Assembly: GCF_039541915.1 (NCBI RefSeq)
Contig: NZ_BAABHD010000030.1
Coordinates: 225,379 to 289,378 of the forward strand
Source: Nibrella saemangeumensis
Lineage (GTDB): Bacteria > Bacteroidota > Bacteroidia > Cytophagales > Spirosomataceae
Length of the DNA stretch: 64,000 nt
Reading direction: 5' to 3'
The first letter of the stretch is position 1. Every line of letters begins with the position of its first letter. The notes under the pieces were generated by a model. The model had not been told where the DNA came from, made no database searches, and was given only the letters and a program-made list of their open reading frames with translations. The translations under genes were made by a program, and so were the position numbers. Below are positions 1 to 9,063 of the stretch, piece after piece.

Positions 1-1110
1 AAAAGGAATAGTGGTAAGTCGCATTAAATAAAACCACATAAACAACCTCACAAAGAACAGCAAAAAGCCACCTTCAAGAACAATCCGCTCTGCTTCTTCT
101 TCATAATATCCATAATCTCTATTATAAATAGACTCTCCAAATAAAGAAATCGACCCTTGATAAGTCCCACCTAATCCAGTTCCCAAAAATGGGTACTGAC
201 CTTTAAACTTAACGATTTCCTCTAAAGGTCCAACGCTTCTTGCTATGTTCTCACCATCGGCGCTGTGTCCTTGAACTCTAGCATATAACCCGGTATAAGC
301 TTCATCTACTAATGAAACACGGTTATATTGGTAGAACATAAATATCAATCCAAAAACTAATAGAAATGCTACGGAATTACGAAAGTCTGTTGTGGTAGAG
401 AGTATACTACAAGAAACAAGAATTATTAACATTGCAGCCAACCCACGGGAACCAGTCATAGGAGTAATAACTAAACATATAGTTAATAATAATACGACCT
501 TCAAAGTATTTACTTTAAGAAGTTTCATCCCCCAGAAAACAAACCCGAAGAAAGCAAACAGAGAGGTTTGACCAGCTAGATAAGCAAAAGTACCAGAAAT
601 TCTGACTTTATTTACCGCTGAAAGTAAAGCCACCACCTCCATATCTCGTGCATATCTATTGATAATGCTATCTGCAGGGGCCATAAACTGAATTACTCCT
701 AAAATGCCCTCTATCACAGCAATAATAAGAAAGATGCTAGTAAGTTTCTCAAGGGGAAAAGCATCCCGATCATTCAAATAAAAAATAAGTGGCAAAAATA
801 CTCCAACATGCAGAAGAATACCAATCAAACCATGCCAAATAGTATGAGAGAGAGGATTAAAAGCCATTAATATAAGTATTAAAACAAAAAAAATACTTAC
901 AGTAAAATTAGAGCTACTTAATGACTTAGATTTAGAGAAACTGACTAAAACGATCGGCAAAACTATTTGGCCAAATAATATAATATTACCTGATAAAGAA
1001 TCTGTAAGTACCCATTTTCGAACAGCTCCACTAAACGTAGTATACAAAAATAGATACGCTAATAATTTAATATTAAAAGCTTTTGCTTTATTTAGATTAA
1101 TCTCGTCCAT
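1..1110 (-). CDS. O-antigen polymerase/ligase-like membrane protein (3' end outside window)
   Basis: An open frame starts at the ATG at 1110 and runs off the window with no stop, giving at least 370 residues. It is strongly hydrophobic with many predicted membrane segments. It contains the motifs RISGTFAYLAGQTSLFAF and FLGTGLGG and a late GYYEEEAERIVLEGG segment, which is the pattern of Wzy/WaaL-type membrane proteins that polymerise or ligate lipid-linked glycans in the inner membrane. Its first codons overlap the 3' end of the next glycosyltransferase gene (stop at 1097), so it is the promoter-distal gene of the minus-strand cluster. Polymerase versus ligase cannot be told from sequence. 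Confidence 0.75.
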   Translation of the reverse strand, partial: MDEINLNKAKAFNIKLLAYLFLYTTFSGAVRKWVLTDSLSGNIILFGQIVLPIVLVSFSKSKSLSSSNFTVSIFFVLILILMAFNPLSHTIWHGLIGILLHVGVFLPLIFYLNDRDAFPLEKLTSIFLIIAVIEGILGVIQFMAPADSIINRYARDMEVVALLSAVNKVRISGTFAYLAGQTSLFAFFGFVFWGMKLLKVNTLKVVLLLTICLVITPMTGSRGLAAMLIILVSCSILSTTTDFRNSVAFLLVFGLIFMFYQYNRVSLVDEAYTGLYARVQGHSADGENIARSVGPLEEIVKFKGQYPFLGTGLGGTYQGSISLFGESIYNRDYGYYEEEAERIVLEGGFLLFFVRLFMWFYLMRLTTIPF

Positions 1111-2104
1111 AATCAAATTTTCTAATAACTGACAAGAGCCTTTCTGCAACTACTGAACGAGTATGTTTTTGCAGGTGTATATTAGCGTTATGCTGAAAAT
1201 GTTCCCGCCAAAATGGCTCATATAAAGACTTAGCTAAAAGAAGAGACAGAGCTGAGACGTCTCCCATAGGAAAAGTCACTCCGCAAGGTCCTATAGCTTC
1301 TGGTAAACCGCCTGCATCTGATCCGACAACTAAACATCCACATGCGATACCTTCTAAGGCTACAATTCCAAATGGCTCAGCATAAGCAGATGGAACAACC
1401 ATTACTTTATGCTGATTAAGCAAACGGGCTAATTTTTCACCTAAAACATTACCAGTAAATGTAATCTGGGAACTAAGGCCAAGCTCATTGGACAAATTTT
1501 TCAAGTTTCCTTCCTCTGGCCCTTCACCTACAATAGTAACAGAAGGCCTAAGCGCATGTTCATCCTTGAGAACTTTCAGAGAATGTAGTAAAACATCTCC
1601 TCCTTTCTCAGATACTAATCTACCTAGAAAGACTAAGTCCCTAGGACGATCATAAGAATTAATCGTGTAAAAAATTTTGGGGTTATATGGATTTAAAATA
1701 ACTTCACAATTTTCGTAGTTACGGGCGATATATGAGCTACAACTCACATTAATTGCAAATTTACGCGCGACTATCCTTTTTAATTGACCGTTGATTGAGG
1801 TATTATATTCACCTTGATGATTTACAACAAAAAGTTTTCTGGATAAGAGAATAGGAATAAAACCTTTTAAACTCACATTAGTCTGAATAACTACTTGAGC
1901 CCAGAGCATATGCTTAACTGTACTGACAAAACTAGTACCTCTAATAACTTCAAAGGGAAAATAGTCCTTGCGATCAGACTTAGTTGAAGTTATCACTCGG
2001 ACTTTATGCCCCAAATGGCTTAGTTCTATAGCTAAGTCTTTAACTACATTCTCTAAACCGCCAATCATTGGGTAAAAATTAGGAGAATAGAAAATAATTT
2101 TCAT
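1097..2104 (-). CDS. GT4-family glycosyltransferase
   Basis: This 335-residue protein has the two-Rossmann GT-B layout. The N-terminal domain starts MKIIFYSPNFYPMIGG, where the Gly-Gly at residues 15-16 is the usual acceptor-side loop. The C-terminal donor domain has VFLGRLVSEKGGDVLL and the retaining-GT4 E-x7-E motif in AEPFGIVALEG (about residues 242-252), followed by GSDAGGLPE. It probably adds a sugar to a lipid-linked repeat unit on the cytoplasmic face of the membrane. The donor sugar cannot be deduced. It overlaps the polymerase-like gene downstream and lies 26 nt after the FkbM gene, so it is part of the same transcript. Confidence 0.88.
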   Translation of the reverse strand: MKIIFYSPNFYPMIGGLENVVKDLAIELSHLGHKVRVITSTKSDRKDYFPFEVIRGTSFVSTVKHMLWAQVVIQTNVSLKGFIPILLSRKLFVVNHQGEYNTSINGQLKRIVARKFAINVSCSSYIARNYENCEVILNPYNPKIFYTINSYDRPRDLVFLGRLVSEKGGDVLLHSLKVLKDEHALRPSVTIVGEGPEEGNLKNLSNELGLSSQITFTGNVLGEKLARLLNQHKVMVVPSAYAEPFGIVALEGIACGCLVVGSDAGGLPEAIGPCGVTFPMGDVSALSLLLAKSLYEPFWREHFQHNANIHLQKHTRSVVAERLLSVIRKFDYGRD

Positions 2105-2130
2105 AAAACAAGTTTAAGGCAAATTATACA

Positions 2131-3021
2131 TTACTTATATATATTCCAACCTTTGTTAGAAAATGCATCTTGAATAAATTCTGGTTCTTTAGTAGCTAAA
2201 TAATTCACAACTTCATAAGAAATATCAAGTCGAGAATCATCTGGGTTACAAATTGCCACACCATATTTAGATCTATTTAATTTATATATAGTATACCCTA
2301 AAGACTTCAAATACTGGGACGCTTTACTATTTATTCCTAGGTGTTCTTCGTAGATAACATTTTTTATCACTCCACTAGTTAGTAAAGTTTTTGCACCTTT
2401 AAAAACTGAGTATTCATGCCCCTCTACATCAATTTTAAGTAATTTAAAGCTTTTATCCAAAGATATAAGACTATCGAGCTTTCTAAGAATTACCGGAATA
2501 GTACATCTAACAGCTTCTCCCTTATGTTCAAGAGTGGCAATGCCATTATTGTTTTCAAAACCGCTTGGTATATTCAAAATACCCTCACCATCTACATCAG
2601 AGAGTGCGTATGGAAAGAATTCAACGTTAGAATATCCAGCGTCCCTAAGTAGCTGAATGTTCTTTAACAGATACTCATCAACTAAATATGGATGAGGTTC
2701 ATAAGAATAAACTTTACCATTCGCTCCACATTTATAAGCCATAAGATTAGTAATATACCCTATGTTTGCACCAACATCAAATACGTTATCTCCTGTTGAA
2801 ATTATTCTATGAATTGTTTCAGTTAGAATTAAGTCGTAGACTCCTAAGGTATAAATAGCTTTTCCAATTGTTTGGTTAGGGTCAACAAGCAAAGAAAGTC
2901 CCCACGGTAGATGACACTTAATGTTAGTTGTATCTTTCAAAAAAGGCCAATACAAGCGCTTAAAAATTTGAATGGGTTTTTTAATATATTCAATTTTTTT
3001 ATAAAAAAGAGATTCTAGCAT
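2131..3021 (-). CDS. FkbM-family methyltransferase
   Basis: This 296-residue protein carries the SAM-binding motif FDVGANIGYI (residues 81-90), VYSYEPHP as motif II, and LLKIDVEGHEYSVFKGA near residue 195-211, the diagnostic post-motif of FkbM O-methyltransferases. Members in polysaccharide loci usually methylate a sugar hydroxyl, often as a modification or end-capping step; the acceptor here is unknown. It sits between glycosyltransferase genes on the minus strand, with about 95 nt upstream to the next gene. Confidence 0.88.
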   Translation of the reverse strand: MLESLFYKKIEYIKKPIQIFKRLYWPFLKDTTNIKCHLPWGLSLLVDPNQTIGKAIYTLGVYDLILTETIHRIISTGDNVFDVGANIGYITNLMAYKCGANGKVYSYEPHPYLVDEYLLKNIQLLRDAGYSNVEFFPYALSDVDGEGILNIPSGFENNNGIATLEHKGEAVRCTIPVILRKLDSLISLDKSFKLLKIDVEGHEYSVFKGAKTLLTSGVIKNVIYEEHLGINSKASQYLKSLGYTIYKLNRSKYGVAICNPDDSRLDISYEVVNYLATKEPEFIQDAFSNKGWNIYK

Positions 3022-3116
3022 ATTGCTATAAAACAGGTTAAAGCTTTAACATTATTTAAAAATTTAAACTATAAGATGACGACAAGTAAGAAGTAAGTAT
3101 TAATCGTTTTGAATAC

Positions 3117-4001
3117 TTACCAACTTTCGACAAGTTTAACTAATTCCTGCCTGCTATACAATTTATCTTCCAATACATCACGCTCAGGGTAAATGATAGA
3201 TCCAAAAGCCTTCAAAAAGCTTTTTTCGGAAAAAACTCTAATCCAAACTAAAGTTTTAAATAATAATGGGGCGGTTATTTTATTATGTTTAATCAAAAGT
3301 TTATAACGATCTCTATAGTAGAGAATGACTCTTTTAGAGGTTTTTTGCTTGCTTCCTCCACCAACATGAATAGCAACAACAGAATTCAAAATTGCTTGCT
3401 TCCAACCGTTCTGAATTAGTTTCATCGAAAAATCAACATCGCCTTCAATAAACTCGAAAATTTCATCATACCCCCCTACATCGTCAAAAGCTTTGCGACG
3501 AAAAACAGTACATGAAGAATAGATAACAAAATCCTTAGAATGCAATTTATCACCAACTATCGAATTGATACGTTGGCCTAAAATTAAGCTCCAAACTGTA
3601 GGAATACTCTCTACATTTCCAGTAAGTTGTCCATCCCCGTCTACAAGCTTAAACCCGAGTGCTCCTAATGAAGGGTCATTTAAAAAAGCAGCAACAATCT
3701 GTTCCTCATAATTACTTTGGAGATAAGCATCTGAATCTAATAAAAATATTAATTCAGTAGTACTTAAATTTACTCCAATATTTACATTCTTCACATAACC
3801 GACTGTGGTAGGGTTTATATGTACTCTAACCTTATCGAGAGAGGTTAAAGCACTTATAATCTCTTCATTTGGTACAGATGCATCATCCACAATTATAATT
3901 TCTTTTAGGAACTTACCGGAACTGTACTGCAGAGCGGCCTTAACAGCCTTATATGCTAAATCCCATGTATTATAGGCTGTCATCACTATAGTAATATCCA
4001 T
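3117..4001 (-). CDS. GT2-family glycosyltransferase
   Basis: A 294-residue GT-A protein. It has the GT2 opening MDITIVMTAYNTWDLA, IIIVDDAS at about residues 36-43, and the metal/nucleotide-binding LLDSDAY (DxD-type, about residue 87-93). GGYDEIFEFIEGDVDFSMK matches the GGFDE...D region that contains the catalytic base. It is probably an inverting transferase adding one sugar to the glycan. The downstream GT4 gene is placed so that only about 8 nt separate the two coding regions. Confidence 0.88.
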   Translation of the reverse strand: MDITIVMTAYNTWDLAYKAVKAALQYSSGKFLKEIIIVDDASVPNEEIISALTSLDKVRVHINPTTVGYVKNVNIGVNLSTTELIFLLDSDAYLQSNYEEQIVAAFLNDPSLGALGFKLVDGDGQLTGNVESIPTVWSLILGQRINSIVGDKLHSKDFVIYSSCTVFRRKAFDDVGGYDEIFEFIEGDVDFSMKLIQNGWKQAILNSVVAIHVGGGSKQKTSKRVILYYRDRYKLLIKHNKITAPLLFKTLVWIRVFSEKSFLKAFGSIIYPERDVLEDKLYSRQELVKLVESW

Positions 4002-4009
4002 ATGATTGG

Positions 4010-5152
4010 TTATTTTGACAATAGATCATTGTAACATTTTCCTATATATTCCCAAGCGAGAAAACTAGAAGCAAACTCTTGATTAAGCTTACCACCAGTT
4101 TTATCTTCCATTGCCTTGAGAATTAAATATGCTAATTCATCGGGGTTTGTGTAATCTCCTAAATATAAACCTTTTACTTGAGAAAGCAGCTTATCGTTCA
4201 TATGGCCAGAAGTACCAACTACAGGAAGGCCTGCTACTAATGCAGCAGCAAGGGAACCACTCTTTGTACTAGTTCCACCTTCTCCAGAGGAATCTACAGG
4301 ATCAGGTAAAAAAAAGACATCGCTACTTCGAAGAAGGCGGTATACATCCCTATTGGGAAGGTGACCTGTAATAATTATTTTGTCTTTAAGAGAATCAAAC
4401 AAACATAAACCTTCAGGAGATAAACGAAGCACTCCACAGATTAGAAGTTTGACTTCAGGACGCTTCCTAACTAACTTACAAAACACCTGAATCAAGGTAT
4501 CTTGATCTCGATTACCAAAGGTACTGATAATAGATTCACCATTTGGAGCTAACTCATTTCGAGTTGATACAATTTGTTCATCAGGAATATGGAATGGCAA
4601 AATATTTGAACCTATTGGAATAAGATGAATAGGCTTATCAGTACGAGTTTGGAGTAAGCTATAGGTAATATCTATGCTGACCACAATTAAATTTGCCACC
4701 TGTGCCAGTTTAGTACAAATCCATCGTTGAGCTAAAGCCGATATCAAATGCTTAAACGGCCAATAAACCATACGTGTATATAGCTCATGAAAAGTAATAC
4801 ATATTCTAGTATCTTGATTCTTTATCCTAAGAAGCAACAAAGGGAATTCAAATGGTATAGCTAACCGGCTAAATGAGTTCGGCACATACTGCACTAGAAG
4901 CCAGTCTGGCTTATACGAATTAATAACAGGCTTTATTATAGCTAAATCTGAAAGACTCCAACTTTTAGCTATTGGGAAAACATTATAGTTAAAGCAGCCA
5001 GAACTTACCTTCTGTTGTACAAGTTCACAGTAAGCGCATATGACAGACACATCATGTCCGAGTTGATAAAAGTTGTTCGCGAGATGAAATGTGTAATCTC
5101 CAACACCATCAATAGCAGGAGGAAACTTATTACATATAAAAATAATCTTCAT
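4010..5152 (-). CDS. GT4-type glycosyltransferase
   Basis: A GT-B fold protein of about 380 residues. The N-terminus MKIIFICNKFPPAIDGVGDY has the GVGDY acceptor loop. The C-terminal half contains STFGNRDQDTLIQ, IITGHLPNRDVYRLL, and FLPDPVDSSGEGGTSTKSGS, a serine/glycine-rich variant of the donor-site E-x7-E region, so the retaining-GT4 catalytic signature is atypical. I chose the ATG at 5152; the frame extends two codons further to a TTG at 5158, which is a less likely start. It is part of the tightly packed minus-strand glycosyltransferase operon. Confidence 0.82.
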   Translation of the reverse strand: MKIIFICNKFPPAIDGVGDYTFHLANNFYQLGHDVSVICAYCELVQQKVSSGCFNYNVFPIAKSWSLSDLAIIKPVINSYKPDWLLVQYVPNSFSRLAIPFEFPLLLLRIKNQDTRICITFHELYTRMVYWPFKHLISALAQRWICTKLAQVANLIVVSIDITYSLLQTRTDKPIHLIPIGSNILPFHIPDEQIVSTRNELAPNGESIISTFGNRDQDTLIQVFCKLVRKRPEVKLLICGVLRLSPEGLCLFDSLKDKIIITGHLPNRDVYRLLRSSDVFFLPDPVDSSGEGGTSTKSGSLAAALVAGLPVVGTSGHMNDKLLSQVKGLYLGDYTNPDELAYLILKAMEDKTGGKLNQEFASSFLAWEYIGKCYNDLLSK

Positions 5153-5160
5153 TAACAAAA

Positions 5161-6273
5161 CTAAATTAGAAAATTAGACAACCTTTTAATTGACACCTCC
5201 CAACTTAAGTTAGTCTCATAGTGGCTCCTCGTGCTATTTCTGAGAGCCATATATTGAGGCCAATTAGAAAAAACAGATTTAATATAAGTAGCAAAATCAT
5301 TAGGGGAAGAATCTAATAGGAAAAGTTTACCATTAACACCGTCTTCAATTACATTAGACACACCTCCCACATTATGAGATAAAGAGGGTACTCCAAAATA
5401 ACTTGCTTCACAAAAAACTATCCCAAACGGCTCTGAAAAAGTAGGTAATAAAAAGAAAGTTGCCTCATTATAAGCATTAACTATCCTTGAGTACTCTTCA
5501 GTATCATCTTTGCTCAGCCTTCCTAAGAATTTTACGTATTTACTGTTAATATTTTGTTCAGGGCCAATAACTGTGAGTATTGCTTCTAACCCTAAAGAAT
5601 TTACTGCTTCAGTAATGTCAATAGCTTTCTGTAAACCCTTTCTGATATAGTCATATCCAATAAAAAGTAGATTACATTTATTTTTACTTACTTCTTTAGA
5701 AAAAGCAGGGAATCGAAGAATATTCGCGCCAAAGCCGATGACCTTTACCTTATTAGGATCAACATTGTAAATATTGCGAGCTGAACTCGCTGCCCAATCT
5801 GAAGAGTAAACGGCTAAGGTTGCTCGTGATAGCGCATCATGCTCTGCTTGTAAAGCATCTTTTTGACTAACATTCGCCATACGATCGTAACCCCATGTTT
5901 TGATTAGAAGGTCAATAGTAGCATCAGTCCAAATAATGATAGGTACAACCGTCTCTAAATATGCAACTTGGTAGGGCCAAAACGTTAAAATGTAGTCAGG
6001 CTTAATTCTACGAATGTACTTATTTATCTGGTCGTTCTTGTACTCTATATAACTCTTGTTATAATGATAATAATACGGTTGGCGAGCTTTTTGTATAAAA
6101 TTAAAATAAAACCTAAAAAGACTATTCCCAGGGAGAAGCGGCTCTTGTGAGGGAAAAACTTTAGTAACGTCAATTGTCTTCTCTCTCTGAAAGGCATTAA
6201 ACGCATGATACGGTATTCCAGACCAAAGATTAATATCCTCAACATCTTGATATCCAAGTACCGCCAACTTCAT
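5161..6273 (-). CDS. GT4-family glycosyltransferase
   Basis: A protein of about 370 residues starting MKLAVLGYQDVEDINLWSG. The donor domain shows LLFIGYDYIRKGLQ, VKFLGRLSKDD, and FFLLPTFSEPFGIVFCEA, which contains E-x7-E, followed by GVPSLSHNVGGVSNVI. It has the retaining GT4 architecture; donor and acceptor are unknown. The frame is open upstream to a TTG at 6297, but that start would overlap the preceding gene by 14 nt. The ATG at 6273, 10 nt after the neighbour's stop, is preferred. Confidence 0.87.
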   Translation of the reverse strand: MKLAVLGYQDVEDINLWSGIPYHAFNAFQREKTIDVTKVFPSQEPLLPGNSLFRFYFNFIQKARQPYYYHYNKSYIEYKNDQINKYIRRIKPDYILTFWPYQVAYLETVVPIIIWTDATIDLLIKTWGYDRMANVSQKDALQAEHDALSRATLAVYSSDWAASSARNIYNVDPNKVKVIGFGANILRFPAFSKEVSKNKCNLLFIGYDYIRKGLQKAIDITEAVNSLGLEAILTVIGPEQNINSKYVKFLGRLSKDDTEEYSRIVNAYNEATFFLLPTFSEPFGIVFCEASYFGVPSLSHNVGGVSNVIEDGVNGKLFLLDSSPNDFATYIKSVFSNWPQYMALRNSTRSHYETNLSWEVSIKRLSNFLI

Positions 6274-6283
6274 AATCGTCTTT

Positions 6284-7402
6284 TCAGCTTGCCTCAATTA
6301 CTTTATTAAATAAATTCAAATATTCAAGTTGTAAGCTATCCCAAGAGTAGTTCTTGTATGCGTAAATTATTCTACTACTCTTGAGCTGCGAACTTTGAGT
6401 AATAGGTAAAACCTCTTCAAATAAAAGCCTAAGACCTCCGATCTTACTCATATCTGTTTTGTAACAGTAAATGCCTAACAATTCACGTGTCACATCATAA
6501 TCATGAACTAGAACTGGGAGGCCAAATGCCAAAGCCTCAATATACACTCTACCAAAGCCCTCTCTTAGAGAGGCTAATACAAAATAATCTGCAACTTGAT
6601 AAAACAAACTTATTTCATTAGGCTGAACTCTACTATGTTTAAAATTTTCGCCTAACTTTTCTTTACCATAGGTGATTACTTTATCTGATTCACTTTCAGT
6701 CTCACCTACAATTAATAAAAATATATCATTCCTATTTAAAGAAGCTACCTCCTCAATAACATAATTCATTCTCTTGTGGTAGCTATTCACAGCCCCAACA
6801 GTAACTATAATCATTTTATCAAGAGGTAGCTCAAGAGCAAGTCTTAGATCCGCTTTAGCTGGCTTTTCCAGAGAAGGTTCTATAAAAAACCCATATGGAA
6901 CATATAATTGCGTTTCTCTTTTCTCTCCTTGTCTAATTGCCTTCTCTCTGTATGTATTCAGACATTGATGAACAAAATCAAATTTGTACGGGGGGTCTAA
7001 TGGTAAACCGTTGGAAAAAACAAGCTTATATTTAAACCCTTTAGGTATAAGACTTCTAAAATTTAAAAGAAATATACCAAAATAATAATCAGAGAAAAAT
7101 ATAATCTTAGGCTTATACTTGAAAATTTTTGGTATAATGCTTATGAAAAAAGTAAACTGTTCCACCATGTAAGGGTCTCTTCTGATTATTCTGCCTATTA
7201 ATTTAGCGAGTAGGCCCTTCCTCTTAAAATTCCATAGTGTGAATTCTCTCTTCGCTTTATCATTTTTCCCAGCACCTTTAAATAACATGAAGCAAATTCC
7301 ATTGTCTTTATTTATTGAGTCAAACAGAGCACGAGAGAAAGTCTCAAACCCTCTATAAATATTCCCAATTCCTGAGCAAGCAATAAATACCTTCTTCTCC
7401 AT
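6284..7402 (-). CDS. GT4-family glycosyltransferase
   Basis: A GT-B protein of about 372 residues beginning MEKKVFIACSGIGNIYRGFE. The donor domain has IVTVGAVNSYHKRMNYV, and DYFVLASLREGFGRVYIEAL supplies the E-x7-E catalytic region near residue 290. Two starts are possible. The ATG at 7402 gives the most typical N-terminus. A GTG at 7414 overlaps the upstream stop codon as GTGA, a common coupling arrangement. Either way it is translated within the same transcript as the GT2 gene upstream. Confidence 0.86.
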   Translation of the reverse strand: MEKKVFIACSGIGNIYRGFETFSRALFDSINKDNGICFMLFKGAGKNDKAKREFTLWNFKRKGLLAKLIGRIIRRDPYMVEQFTFFISIIPKIFKYKPKIIFFSDYYFGIFLLNFRSLIPKGFKYKLVFSNGLPLDPPYKFDFVHQCLNTYREKAIRQGEKRETQLYVPYGFFIEPSLEKPAKADLRLALELPLDKMIIVTVGAVNSYHKRMNYVIEEVASLNRNDIFLLIVGETESESDKVITYGKEKLGENFKHSRVQPNEISLFYQVADYFVLASLREGFGRVYIEALAFGLPVLVHDYDVTRELLGIYCYKTDMSKIGGLRLLFEEVLPITQSSQLKSSRIIYAYKNYSWDSLQLEYLNLFNKVIEAS

Positions 7403-7410
7403 TCTTAACT

Positions 7411-8370
7411 TCACTTTGTAAAACAGTAAAACGACTTTTTTACTCCTCTAATAAGGTATAAAGTCGGGTTACTATACTTGTAAAAAATATTAAGAATACT
7501 TTTCATATACTTAATCCAGAGAATAATTCTAGAAGCTCGCGTGTACTTTATCCCGCTAATTTCATGCTCAAGAAGATCCACATATGTGCGTTTTACAATG
7601 TCGGTTTCATCCTTAAATAAAACTTTAACTTCTCTGTAAACTGCTCTCGCAGATTTTAAGTAGCGTAATGTTCTTATCTCAGTACTCTCATATTTTATAT
7701 GTCCTTCTGAATACGCCTTTTCATGTCTCCTAAAAGTACTTAAAACCTTATTCAATATATAAACTCTTCCTCTAGTTAATGTATAAAAGAATAAAAAGTA
7801 ATCAATGTACATATCTATATCCTCCATGATAATTGAACTCTTTATAATTGACATTCTACAAGAAAAGCAGGATCCCATACAAAAAGTAACTCCGTTGAAC
7901 ATGCTTTTTCTATAAAGGTCGATTCCAATCATTGAACGATTAACATAATGGTGTTTATGTAACTGTGGAATGGATACATTATTTTTTACTTCCCACCTGT
8001 TAGGCACATGACTAACCTGTACTACATCTGGATAATTATTGTATATTTGAATGGTGTCTTCAATACAATTTGGGTGATAGAAATCATCAGCGTCTAGGTT
8101 GAACAAATAGTCTCCAGTACTTAACTCTATACCTTTTTTTGTTGCGCTTGCCTTACCTTCATTATTCTGATAATAATATTTAATGTTACTCTTTTTCTCT
8201 AAGTATTTTTTAACTAGGGCCTGTGTGTTGTCACTGGACCCATCATCTACGATCACTATCTCTACTTTATCCTGTGGGTATGTCTGATTACAAACGCTTT
8301 CTATTGCATCACCAATGTATTGGCCATAGTTATACGTAACTATAAGTACTGTAACATTTGGAAAATTCAT
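7411..8370 (-). CDS. GT2-family glycosyltransferase
   Basis: A 319-residue GT-A protein. It begins MNFPNVTVLIVTYNYGQYIG, then has VEIVIVDDGSSDNTQ (about residue 36-50) and the DxD region LFNLDADDF (about residue 90-98). The C-terminal 80 residues are basic and contain membrane-associating helices, as is common in GT2 enzymes acting on lipid-linked acceptors. The gene follows the SAM methyltransferase gene by 3 nt. Confidence 0.88.
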   Translation of the reverse strand: MNFPNVTVLIVTYNYGQYIGDAIESVCNQTYPQDKVEIVIVDDGSSDNTQALVKKYLEKKSNIKYYYQNNEGKASATKKGIELSTGDYLFNLDADDFYHPNCIEDTIQIYNNYPDVVQVSHVPNRWEVKNNVSIPQLHKHHYVNRSMIGIDLYRKSMFNGVTFCMGSCFSCRMSIIKSSIIMEDIDMYIDYFLFFYTLTRGRVYILNKVLSTFRRHEKAYSEGHIKYESTEIRTLRYLKSARAVYREVKVLFKDETDIVKRTYVDLLEHEISGIKYTRASRIILWIKYMKSILNIFYKYSNPTLYLIRGVKKSFYCFTK

Positions 8371-8373
8371 AAT

Positions 8374-9048
8374 CTATTTTTTTACTGCAACTATAGCAAA
8401 CTGCATAAATTTAAACTCATCAAGATATCCATTGGTAATAAGATTGAGAGCTTTAAATTTCTTTGATTTAATATTACAATTTATGCCTTCTATAATTTCT
8501 ATGTTATACCCACTTTCATTAAAGAGCCTTTCTATACTTCTTTTGGTAAAAAACCTTAAATGTGTTTTATCTAAAATGCCATGTTCAGAATATTTAAAGT
8601 CTTTATCTCTGAGAATAGAATATATATTTTGAAAATTTAAAAAATTCGGTATGGACGCCACAACTTTACCCCCTTGAGTTAACAACATTCTTAAATCTTT
8701 TAATAACGTATACGGATCTATTAGATGCTCCAGGACATCGTTAAAAATAACCACATCGTATTTATTTTCCATACCTTCGCTGCTACTTATAAACTCTTCT
8801 GCCGTTATTTCATAAACATAGTTTAACCGGGTCCTTGCGATATTTGCATATTTACTTAATGGTTCAACACCTATATAATTGCAATCAAACTTCTCTTTCA
8901 CTTTTGCAGCAAAGCTCCCATCGGCGCATCCAAACTCCAGTATATTTTTCACACCAGTATCAATGTACCTTAACATTTCCGGCCTTGGATAACTATAATA
9001 AAACTCCTTATTAACTATGGGCTTTTCACTTTTCATCTTGAACGTCAT
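8374..9048 (-). CDS. Class I SAM-dependent methyltransferase
   Basis: A 224-residue protein with the Rossmann SAM-binding motif ILEFGCADGSFA (about residues 36-47), YIGVEPLSKYA as motif II, and DVVIFNDVLEHLIDPYTLL, the signature of the Methyltransf_11/23 group. It is probably a sugar or lipid-carrier-linked glycan methyltransferase given its position between glycosyltransferase and ABC exporter genes. Methylation by enzymes next to Wzm/Wzt genes often ends chain growth in O-antigen systems; that role is inference here. Confidence 0.85.
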   Translation of the reverse strand: MTFKMKSEKPIVNKEFYYSYPRPEMLRYIDTGVKNILEFGCADGSFAAKVKEKFDCNYIGVEPLSKYANIARTRLNYVYEITAEEFISSSEGMENKYDVVIFNDVLEHLIDPYTLLKDLRMLLTQGGKVVASIPNFLNFQNIYSILRDKDFKYSEHGILDKTHLRFFTKRSIERLFNESGYNIEIIEGINCNIKSKKFKALNLITNGYLDEFKFMQFAIVAVKK

Positions 9049-9063
9049 AAATAATTACACTGC